DNA of 8,652 nucleotides from Rhodospirillales bacterium. Lineage in GTDB: Bacteria; Pseudomonadota; Alphaproteobacteria; Reyranellales; Reyranellaceae. The position numbers and the translations under genes were made by a program. The notes under the pieces were generated by a model, which was not told the DNA's origin, ran no database searches, and was given only the letters and a program-made list of their open reading frames with translations. The DNA lies in assembly GCA_013205335.1 (NCBI GenBank), contig JABMNB010000060.1:1-8652 (forward strand), written 5' to 3'. Positions 1 to 6,600 of this stretch are shown here, one piece after another (the first letter of the stretch is position 1; each line of letters starts with the position of its first letter).

Positions 1-384
1 GATCTTGGCCGCCCCGCCCTCGACGAACGAATATGCCTGCAGCGACGAGCCGGGATGCGTGGCCATCAGCGCGACGGCCTTGGCGAGATCCATGGGCGAG
101 CCGCCGCCGATGGCGATGATGCCGTCGCAGCCCTCGTCCTTGTAGATCTTGAGCGCATCGCGCATCGCGGCTTCCGTCGGGTTTTCCGGCGTGCCGTCGT
201 AGATGGTAATCGGCATGTTGCCGGGAAGCTGATCCTTCACCTTGGCCCACAGGCCCGCCGCAACGACACCCTTGTCGGTCACGATCAGGGGCCGGCGCAT
301 GCCCATGAGCTGTAGTTCGGCCTCGAGCAGCTTCAGCGCGCCGAAGTCGAACTGGATACGGGTCAGGTAGGTGATCAGGGCCAT
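1..384 (-). CDS. Iron-containing alcohol dehydrogenase, N-terminal part (cut by window edge)
   Basis: Reading the minus strand from ATG at 384 gives 128 uninterrupted codons to the left edge, beginning MALITYLTRIQFDFGALKLL. Residues 93-102 are GGGSPMDLAK, the GGGS-x2-D-x2-K nucleotide-binding motif of the iron-containing (group III) alcohol dehydrogenase family, and residues 31-39 (RPLIVTDKG region) match the first Rossmann strand. Family members oxidise alcohols or reduce aldehydes with NAD(P)H in the cytoplasm; maleylacetate reductases share the fold and cannot be excluded. The metal-binding Asp and His residues lie in the C-terminal half, outside the window, so metal use and activity cannot be judged. 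The start is supported by AGAGGA (minus strand, 393-398) eight bases upstream of ATG. It is divergent from the GNAT gene, with 48 bp between the starts. Family is confident; substrate is unknown. Confidence 0.88.
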   Translation of the reverse strand, partial: MALITYLTRIQFDFGALKLLEAELQLMGMRRPLIVTDKGVVAAGLWAKVKDQLPGNMPITIYDGTPENPTEAAMRDALKIYKDEGCDGIIAIGGGSPMDLAKAVALMATHPGSSLQAYSFVEGGAAKI

Positions 385-392
385 CCGCTATT

Positions 393-398
393 TCCTCT
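393..398 (-). promoter_or_regulatory. Ribosome binding site of the alcohol dehydrogenase gene
   Basis: Minus-strand AGAGGA lies eight bases before the ATG at 384, an ideal Shine-Dalgarno position. It fixes the start of this edge-truncated gene. Confidence 0.7.
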
Positions 399-432
399 CG
401 ATTTTGCGCGGAGCCTACGCGAGAAAGAGTGC

Positions 433-912
433 ATGAGCGACACCCCTGTCTTGCGCGCTGCGACCGTCAGCGATGCAGCCGCGATCGCCACCGTCGTTGC
501 CCTGTCCTTCGCCCAGTATCGCGGCAAGCTCGTGCCGGAATCGGGCGCCTTCCGTGAGACGGCTGACGGCATCGCCGCCGAACTCGACAAAGGCGCCGGT
601 GCGATCGTCGCGGAGCGGGACGGCGAGATGCTGGGTTGCGTGCTGGTGAAAGAAATGGAGGGTGATCTCTACTTCGGGCGCCTCGCCGTGCTGCCGTCGG
701 CCCGTGGGCTGGGGCTCGCCCGGCGGCTGATCGATGCCGTCGAAGCCCAAGCACGCTGCCGCCGCCTCGCCGGCGTGCGCCTCGGGGTGCGCGTCGTCCT
801 GACCGACAACCAGCGCCTGTTCCAGTCGCTGGGCTACCGCGAGACGTCGCGCGAGGCCCATCCGGGGTTCGACCATCCGACCTCGATCAACATGCGCAAG
901 CCCCTGCGCTGA
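433..912 (+). CDS. GNAT family N-acetyltransferase
   Basis: This 159-residue protein has the length and layout of a single GNAT domain, which transfers an acetyl group from acetyl-CoA to an amine on a small molecule or protein. It opens with the typical beta-1 start VLRAATVSDAAAIATVV (residues 6-22). Residues 82-104 form motif A, with the acetyl-CoA pyrophosphate loop R91-G-L-G-L-A96 after LAVLPSA. Motif B follows, with N126 and the FQSLGYRE stretch (130-137). The acceptor cannot be predicted. The start ATG is preceded by a weak purine-rich GAGAAAGAG (421-429). The gene is divergent from the alcohol dehydrogenase and is followed by 91 bp before the dioxygenase, so it is probably a single-gene unit. 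The antisense frames over it are shadows, since the GNAT motifs appear only in this frame. Confidence 0.9.
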   Translation: MSDTPVLRAATVSDAAAIATVVALSFAQYRGKLVPESGAFRETADGIAAELDKGAGAIVAERDGEMLGCVLVKEMEGDLYFGRLAVLPSARGLGLARRLIDAVEAQARCRRLAGVRLGVRVVLTDNQRLFQSLGYRETSREAHPGFDHPTSINMRKPLR

Positions 913-966
913 TCTGCCAACGTGAATCTTCTCTGTCCGCGCGAAGGATGCGCGACCGATTGACAG

Positions 967-997
967 TTGAGCGACCTGGGGGACGCTCTGCTATCAT
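967..997 (+). promoter_or_regulatory. Candidate promoter of the dioxygenase gene, possibly giving a leaderless mRNA
   Basis: TTGAGC (967-972) and TATCAT (992-997) are separated by 19 bp and resemble sigma-70 -35 and -10 boxes. The -10-like box ends six bases before the ATG at 1004, so transcription would start at or next to the initiation codon. A perfect TTGACA at 960-965 overlaps this region but is 26 bp from TATCAT, too far to pair with it. This is a pattern match only. Confidence 0.35.
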
Positions 998-1003
998 AAG
1001 GCC

Positions 1004-2077
1004 ATGAGCAATCGCATGCCGCTTACCGGCCCGTCCGTCTGGCAGGGCCAGGATATCAAGAATTCCTCGCGCTGGATTCGCGATCTCACGCCCGACGGCG
1101 TCGACGAGCTCGACGCCGCCCTCAAGGGCCTGCGCGGCATGGAGTGGTCGGAGATCACGCGCGGAGATTTCTACCTGCCCTCGCTCGACGAACTGTTCGA
1201 TGACATCGCCGACGAGCTGGAGAATGGCTCCGGCATCGTCAAGCTGCGCGGCCTTCCCGTCGACCGCTATGACGAGGAGGATCTGCGCCGCCTATACTTC
1301 GCCATCGGCACGCATATCGGCATCCCGGTGTTCCAGAACCGCAGCGGCGAGCTGATGCGCGCCATCCGAGACGAGGGCGCCCATGTCGGCCGCACGTATG
1401 GCGAGACCACGGACGAGAAAGGCTCGACCTTCCTCTCTTCCTACGCCCGTACATTGACGAACGGCGCGCTGCGTTTCCACACCGACCGCACGGACGTGGT
1501 GGGCCTGCTCTGTGTGCGCCAGGCGCGCGCCGGCGGCGTCAGCAAGCTTGCGTCGACGCCGGCCATTCACAACGCGATGCTCGAGCGCCGGCCGGATCTG
1601 CTGGAACTTCTGTTCCAGGATTACTGGCGCAGCCGCTTCGGCGAGGAAGGCACCCGGAAGGACGGCGAAGCGACGACCCGCGAGACCGCCTACCCGCTGC
1701 CGATCTTCGGCCTGCGCGACGGCAAGTTCACCTCTCACTATTCGCTGACCTTCATCGAGGCGGCGCAGATGGCGCCCGGCGTGCCGAAGCTCACCGACGC
1801 CCAGCGCGAGGCGATCGACATGCTGATGATGACCGCCGAGGAACAGTGCTTCGAGATGACGCTCGAGCCCGGCGACCTGCAGCTCATCAACAGCCACGTC
1901 ACCTATCACGGCCGCACGCCGTTCGAGGACGACGCCGCCAGCGGCCACGACCGCCTGCTGCTGCGCCTCTGGCTCACCATGCGCAACAACCGGCCCCTGC
2001 CCAGGGGTCACGAGATCCTGTGGCAGGAAATCGAAGCCGGCCGCCCACGCGGCGGCATCCGCCAGATCGAACTCTGA
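1004..2077 (+). CDS. TauD/TfdA-family Fe(II)/2-oxoglutarate-dependent dioxygenase
   Basis: The 357-residue protein belongs to the TauD/TfdA fold, soluble enzymes that couple decarboxylation of 2-oxoglutarate to hydroxylation of an organic substrate. The facial metal triad is visible: H159-T-D161 in RFHTDRTD and H302 in TYHGRTPFED. R317 and R321 in HDRLLLRLW have the R-x3-R spacing of the TauD pair; by that alignment R321 would bind the 2-oxoglutarate carboxylate. The loop between H302 and the arginines is about four residues longer than in TauD. The RLWLTMRNNRPLP ending resembles the uncharacterised, clavaminate-synthase-like branch more than true taurine dioxygenases, so the substrate is open. 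Start choice: ATG 1004 has no good Shine-Dalgarno (only AAGG at 998-1001); ATG 1016 (MPLTGPSVW) is an alternative. A REP palindrome begins 15 nt after the stop. Neighbours give no pathway clue. Confidence 0.9.
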   Translation: MSNRMPLTGPSVWQGQDIKNSSRWIRDLTPDGVDELDAALKGLRGMEWSEITRGDFYLPSLDELFDDIADELENGSGIVKLRGLPVDRYDEEDLRRLYFAIGTHIGIPVFQNRSGELMRAIRDEGAHVGRTYGETTDEKGSTFLSSYARTLTNGALRFHTDRTDVVGLLCVRQARAGGVSKLASTPAIHNAMLERRPDLLELLFQDYWRSRFGEEGTRKDGEATTRETAYPLPIFGLRDGKFTSHYSLTFIEAAQMAPGVPKLTDAQREAIDMLMMTAEEQCFEMTLEPGDLQLINSHVTYHGRTPFEDDAASGHDRLLLRLWLTMRNNRPLPRGHEILWQEIEAGRPRGGIRQIEL

Positions 2078-2091
2078 TCATTGCCGGGAGA

Positions 2092-2109
2092 GCGCCACTC
2101 CAGTGGCGC
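2092..2109 (+). repeat. REP-like palindrome, left copy
   Basis: GCGCCACTCCAGTGGCGC has perfect 8-bp arms around a CC centre. GGAG (2087-2090) sits one base before the hairpin on the plus strand. The identity with the right copy, in inverted orientation, extends to 23 nt (2092-2114). Lying just past the dioxygenase stop, it may also stabilise or end that transcript, although there is no T-run of an intrinsic terminator. Confidence 0.85.
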
Positions 2110-2110
2110 G

Positions 2111-2656
2111 TCATCCTCGGAATCGCGCACTACCGTGTGGCCATAGATAGTCGGAATCGACGAGGCCGGCTTTGACTGGATTCTGATCGATGTAGGCGAT
2201 AGCTGCCTCAAAGTGAGCTTCATTCCGGACAAATCGATCCCAATAGTCGGTCTGCCAAAACGTACCGATGCGGCCTAGCCGTTTGTTCGCTTACCGTGCC
2301 GAGAACTTCTTCCAAGAACTCACAATTGTCCCGAGTGAGTGGCCCGGTAGTACACTGAAGAGGACGTGTACGTGATTGGGCATGACGGTCCATGCGTGTA
2401 GCCGATAGCGTGTACCATCGAAAGCCAGAAACGAACCTTCGACGATTTCCGCGATTTTCGCGGATCGCAGCCAGCAATCGCCCCACCCACGATCGAGCAT
2501 CTCGTCTCGCAAGCTCTCGGCGTGGAAGGCAACTGCCAGCCTAGCCACTGCCTCCTTGGGAAGACTATCGGCAAATCGATACGCAACAAACTGGACGACG
2601 TCCTGAGAATCGAAGTGCGGAAGATAGCCTCGTGAATGCCAGCCTTTGTGCTGCAT
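2111..2656 (-). pseudogene. REP-associated tyrosine transposase (RAYT, Y1_Tnp family), interrupted by an in-frame stop
   Basis: ATG at 2656 opens a frame with RGYLPHFDS (residues 9-17), FADSLP and VMPNHVHVLF (91-100), the HUH motif with H95 and H97 that binds the catalytic metal in Y1 transposases. Translation stops after 121 codons at TAA (2291-2293). In the same frame, without any shift, the typical C-terminal half continues: ANKRLGRIGTFWQTDYWDRF, then AIAYIDQNPVKAGL, ending at TGA (2111-2113). The whole frame is 181 codons plus stop, a normal RAYT length. By alignment from memory with the E. coli RAYT (YafM/TnpA-REP), the nucleophilic tyrosine is the Y of AIAYID, codon 155 (2192-2194), downstream of the stop. 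The 121-residue product would therefore keep the HUH motif but lack the nucleophile and should be unable to cleave DNA. An in-frame TAG lies just upstream, so no longer start exists. A point nonsense mutation is simplest; readthrough or sequence error is possible. Confidence 0.85.
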
Positions 2657-2680
2657 GTCCGTAGGCTATCAGATCATGAC

Positions 2681-2698
2681 GCGCCACTGGAGTGGCGC
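2681..2698 (-). repeat. REP-like palindrome, right copy (inverted)
   Basis: On the minus strand this reads GCGCCACTCCAGTGGCGC, identical to the left copy, and identity extends to 23 nt (2676-2698). A minus-strand GGAG (2701-2704) lies two bases before the hairpin, so both copies carry the tetranucleotide facing outward from the transposase. It sits just after the LysR stop and could act on the 3' end of that mRNA. Confidence 0.85.
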
Positions 2699-2708
2699 CC
2701 CTCCAGCA

Positions 2709-3620
2709 TCATGCCTCGCCTCTTGATGACGGACGCGACCGACCTTCGAGGAGCAGGCGTTCGCGCTGAAACAGCCCGATCACGGCATCCATGACGGCGC
2801 GCACGCGGGGCAGCGCGCGCAGGTCGCGATGGACCAGCAGCCACTGGTCAGCGAAGACCTCGGCGATGACTCCACCGACCCGGCGCAGCAGCGGGTCGGG
2901 ATCGGCGAGATGGCAGGGCAGCACGGCGAGGCCGGCGCCGGTCCGCGTCGCCTCGTGCAGCACCAGCCAGTTGTTGCCGCGTATTTCCGGCCGGCGTCCG
3001 CCGCGAAAGTCCAGCAACCAGCTCTGGCCTGGCATCCTGATGTGATCGTCGTCGAAGCCGACCCATGAGAGCCCGGCCAGCGCCGCCGGGGTGGACCGCG
3101 TCACGGGAAAATCGCGCGCGGCATAGATCGCATAGGCAAGACGTCCCAGCTTGCGCGCGACGATGTCGCCCAGTTCCGGCACCTGTTCGCGGATCAGGAG
3201 GTCGGCCTCGCGGCGCGACAGGTTGGCCAGAGTGTGACTCGAGATCACCTCGAATTCGATCTGCGGCAGCTTGGCTCTAAGCTCCGCGGAATAGCGGGCG
3301 ATCAGCGCCGCGGTCGCCTCCTCCGCCGACAGGCGCACCGTGCCGCTCACCGTGTCGCTGAGGCCCGCGCTGCGGCGATGGATGGAGTGGGCTGCCTTCT
3401 CCATCGCTTCGGTATCAGCCAGCAGTTCCTCGCCCGCGCTGGTCGGCACGAAGCGGTCGGGCAGCCGGTCGAACAGGCGCGCGCCGATTTTCTGCTCCAG
3501 CGCCTGCACGCGGCGCGACACGGTCGGATGACTGACACCCAGTGCCTTGGCGGCCGTCGTCAGCGTGCCCTCGCGGGCCAGGGCGAGGAAAACGCGGAGA
3601 TCGTCCCAATTGGTTTCCAT
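2709..3620 (-). CDS. LysR-type transcriptional regulator
   Basis: With ATG at 3620 the protein has 303 residues, the usual length for the family. Residues 1-60 form the winged helix-turn-helix: NWDDLRVFLALAREGTL, then TTAAKALGVSHPTVSRRV and RLFDR, all standard LysR signatures. Residues about 90-285 are the periplasmic-binding-protein-like effector domain, ending with the common WLLVHRDLRALPRVRAV stretch. The inducer cannot be read from sequence. A GTG two codons upstream (3624-3626) is an alternative start, but it lies inside the candidate operator dyad and typical homologues begin near NWDDLR, so I prefer the ATG. Neither start has a clear Shine-Dalgarno. The gene is divergent from the ABC exporter operon, with 71 bp between the starts. 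By the usual LysR arrangement it probably controls that operon and itself; this is inferred. The 3' end abuts the REP element. Confidence 0.93.
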   Translation of the reverse strand: METNWDDLRVFLALAREGTLTTAAKALGVSHPTVSRRVQALEQKIGARLFDRLPDRFVPTSAGEELLADTEAMEKAAHSIHRRSAGLSDTVSGTVRLSAEEATAALIARYSAELRAKLPQIEFEVISSHTLANLSRREADLLIREQVPELGDIVARKLGRLAYAIYAARDFPVTRSTPAALAGLSWVGFDDDHIRMPGQSWLLDFRGGRRPEIRGNNWLVLHEATRTGAGLAVLPCHLADPDPLLRRVGGVIAEVFADQWLLVHRDLRALPRVRAVMDAVIGLFQRERLLLEGRSRPSSRGEA

Positions 3621-3623
3621 GTT

Positions 3624-3654
3624 CACAAATGTACAGCGAGTTTTCCATTTTGTG
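3624..3654. promoter_or_regulatory. Candidate LysR operator: imperfect inverted repeat in the divergent intergenic region
   Basis: CACAAATG (3624-3631) and CATTTTGTG (3646-3654) are inverted copies differing by one extra A, separated by 14 bp of A+T-richer DNA. The dyad lies directly between the LysR ATG and the exporter start, where a LysR protein would be expected to bind. No binding evidence can be drawn from sequence alone. Confidence 0.45.
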
Positions 3655-3679
3655 GACAGACGAATAAGGATGTTCAGCC

Positions 3680-3685
3680 TACCAT
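3680..3685 (+). promoter_or_regulatory. Possible -10 box of the exporter operon
   Basis: TACCAT ends six bases before the ATG at 3692, the same spacing as TATCAT before the dioxygenase start. No convincing -35 lies at normal spacing, as would suit an activator-dependent promoter. The assignment is weak. Confidence 0.22.
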
Positions 3686-3691
3686 CGCACC

Positions 3692-6600
3692 ATGCACATC
3701 GAACCCCGCCTGCTCGTCTTCACCAAGGGCGTGCGTGCCCGCATCGCCGCCACCGTCGCCGTCGGCCTCCTGGGCGTGGGCTGCGGCATCGCCCGGCTCG
3801 GCCTTCTCGGCTGGCTGATCGGCCAGGTCTTCGTCGGACGGCCGCTGCAGGAACTCGTGGTGCCGATCCTGCTGATCGCCGGGGTGATGGTGCTACGCGG
3901 CGTGGCCGAGCATTGGCGCGCGGTGCTGGCGCACGAGACCGCCGCAAGGGTCCAGAAGGTGCTGCGTCGCACGCTCTACGACAAGGTTGCGTCGCTCGGC
4001 CCGGCAACAGTTGGCCGCCAACGCTCGGGCGGTCTCACCCTTTCCATGATCGACGGCGTCGAGCAGCTCGAAACCTATTTCGGGCAGTTCCTGCCGCAGT
4101 TCCTGATCGCGCTGCTGACGCCGTTGCTGATCTTCGTCGTCATCTCGTTCATCGACCTGCCGGTGGCGCTGGTCATGCTGGGTTTCGCGCTGGTCGCGCT
4201 CTTCGCACCCGCCCTCTGGCACAAATGGGACGTGCGCGCCTCGATCGCGCGCATGACCGCCTACAAGTCGTTCGCCGCCGAGTTCCTCGATTCGATCCAG
4301 GGGCTGGCAACCCTGAAGGCGTTCGGCCAGGGCAAGGCGCGCGCCGACAAGCTCGAAGTCGAGGCGCGCGACCTCTTCCGCCGCACCATGTGGGTGCTGG
4401 GCACCAACTCGCTGGCGCGCGGCATCACCGACGCCTCGATCGCGGGCGGTGCGGCGGCGGCGCTGATCTACGGCGCGTCGCGGGTCGAGGCCAGCGCGAT
4501 GTCGCTCACGGCGCTGCTGGTGATCATGATGCTGGGCATCGAGATCTTCAGGCCGATGCGCGAGCTGCGCTCGGTGCTGCACCAAGGGATGGTCGGACTG
4601 TCCGCCGCGCAGGGCATCTACAGCATCCTCGACGACACGCCGTCGGTGATCGACCCGGCGCCGGCCTGCCTCGACGGGCTTCTCTCCCCGACCATCGCCT
4701 TCGAGGATGTTTGCTTCTCCTATCCCGGCACGCGCCGCACCGTGCACGAGCGGCTGAACTTCACGGCGGCCGCCGGCGAGCGGCTGGGCCTCGTCGGCTC
4801 CTCGGGCGGCGGCAAGTCGTCGATCGTGCGCCTGCTGCTGCGCTTCTACGATCCCGACCAGGGCCGCATCCTGCTGGGCGGCCACGATCTGCGCACGCTG
4901 TCCTTCGCGCAGATCCGCTCGCTGATCTCGGTCGTGAACCAGGACACGTTCCTGTTCCACGGCACGGTCGAGGAGAACATCCGCCTCGGCCGGCCGGGCG
5001 CTTCGCGCGAAGAGATGGAGGACGCGACAAGGGCCGCCAACATCCACGACTTCATCGCCGGCCTGCCGCAGGGTTATGCGACGATCATCGGCGAGAAGGG
5101 CATCAAGCTTTCCGGCGGCCAGCGCCAGCGCGTCGCCATTGCGCGCGCCCTGCTGCGCGACACGCCGATTCTCGTGCTCGACGAGGCCCTGTCGGCCGTC
5201 GACGCCGAGAACGAGGCGGTGATTCAGGAAGCACTCGACCGGCTGATGCAGGGCCGCACGACGCTGATCCTGGCGCATCGCCTGTCCAGCGTCATCGACT
5301 GCGACCGCATCCTCGTGCTCGACCGCGGCCATGTCGCCGAACAGGGCAAGCATGCCGCGCTGATGAGCCAGGGCGGCGTCTATGCCCAGCTCATGGCCGA
5401 GCAGGCGCGCGAGCAGCAGGCCGGCGTCACGCTCGATGCGCTTGCGGCACCCCAGCGTACAGAGACGATCGCCAGCACGTCGGGCGGCGCGATGAAGCCC
5501 CTGACAGAGGGCATCATCAAGGCCGAGGGCCTCACCTGGTATCAGGTGGTTGCCACGCTGATGGGCGTCATCATGCCGTGGAAGGGTAAGCTCGCCGCCA
5601 CCTTCCTGCTGGGCGTGGCCCGTGTCGTCTCGTTCATCGGCATCGGCGTGCTCTCCGCCCTGATCGTGCTCGCGCTCAAGAACCACGAACCCTATGGCGG
5701 TCTGGCCGTTGCGCTCGCCATTCTCGCGCCCGTCTCGGGCATCCTGCACTGGTTCGAATCGTGGCTGGCCCACGACATGGCCTTCCGCCTGCTGGCCGAA
5801 ATGCGCATCGACGCCTTTCGCAAGCTCGACGCGCTGGCGCCGGCCTATCTAACGCGCCGCCGCACCGGCGATCTCATGGCGCTGGCCACGAACGACATCG
5901 AGCTGGTCGAGTATTTCTTTGCCCACACGGTGGCGCCAGCCTTCGTGGCCATCCTCATCCCCGCCGCCGTGGTGATCGCGCTGGCCACGACCAGCGGCTG
6001 GCTAGCGATCACGCTGGTGCCGTTCCTGCTGGCCGTGGGCCTGAGCCCGTTCCTGATGCGCAAGAGGGTGGACCGGTTGGGCAGCCAGGCGCGCGAGGCG
6101 GCCGGCGAGCTCGGCGCCTTCGCCGTCGACTCGGTGCAGGGGCTGGGCGAGATCGTCGCCAACCAGCAGGAGCGCGCGCGCGGCGACAAGCTCGACGAGC
6201 TGTCGCAGCGCCACATCTCGCTGCGCCTGCCCTTCTTCAGCGAGCTTACGATGCAGCACGCCATCCTCGAAGTGCTGACGGGCCTGGGCGGCCTCGCCAT
6301 CGTCGTGGTCGGCGCGATCCTAGCCTCACGCGGCACGCTCGATCCCGGCCTGCTGCCGCTGATGACCATCCTCGCCATGTCGGCGTTCCTGCCGGTCTCG
6401 GAGATCGCGCAGATCGGCCGCCAGCTCGCCGACACGCTGGGCGCCACGCGGCGCGTCTATGCGTTGGCGAACGAGCCGATCCCGGTGCGTGACGGACGCG
6501 GCGTGCCGGCCGCGCGCGGTGCGGCGGCGCTCGCCCTTGAGCAGGTGAACTTCACCTATCCCGGCCAGACACGGCGCGCTCTCTCCGACGTGAGCTTCGC

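Larger units (their letters stand above)
2087..2704 (-). mobile_element. REP-bounded RAYT element (REPtron-like)
   Basis: A 618-bp unit consists of a Y1-family RAYT frame on the minus strand enclosed by two inverted copies of a REP-like hairpin, each with GGAG on its 5' side. RAYTs are domesticated relatives of IS200/IS605 transposases that act on REP hairpins carrying a GTAG or GGAG foot. Base composition is lower than in neighbouring genes (53% G+C in 2291-2390 against 72% in 5101-5200, hand counts), and codon use is less biased. It fills the gap between two convergent genes, ending 4 nt from the LysR stop on one side and beginning 9 nt past the dioxygenase stop on the other. No target-site duplication is evident. 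Confidence 0.75.

Noticed and set aside
55..315. An 86-codon plus-strand open frame at the left edge
   Set aside because: It is antisense to the alcohol dehydrogenase, whose GGGSPMDLAK motif and Shine-Dalgarno show the minus strand is coding.
938..954. CGCGC-N7-GCGCG hairpin after the GNAT gene as a terminator
   Set aside because: The stem is only 5 bp with a 7-nt loop and no T-run follows, so it is expected by chance at this base composition.
960..965. Perfect TTGACA as the -35 box of the dioxygenase promoter
   Set aside because: No -10-like hexamer lies 16-19 bp downstream; the nearest, TATCAT at 992, is 26 bp away. TTGAGC at 967 pairs better.
2008..2486. Two short minus-strand open frames (2008-2232 and 2220-2486) over the RAYT 3' part
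   Set aside because: They are in other frames than the transposase. The family sequence (GTFWQTDYWDRF, QNPVKAGL) continues in the original frame past the TAA, so no frameshift is needed to explain the break.
3547..5589. A 680-codon plus-strand open frame running from inside the LysR gene into the exporter
   Set aside because: It is an arginine-, alanine- and proline-rich shadow frame of the exporter. It begins in the antisense of the LysR coding region and has no domain signature.
3893..5773. A 626-codon open frame on the minus strand opposite the ABC exporter
   Set aside because: It lacks any recognisable motif, is rich in Arg, His, Gln and Asp as expected from antisense of G+C-rich codons, and the plus strand encodes a complete ABC exporter with every motif in place.
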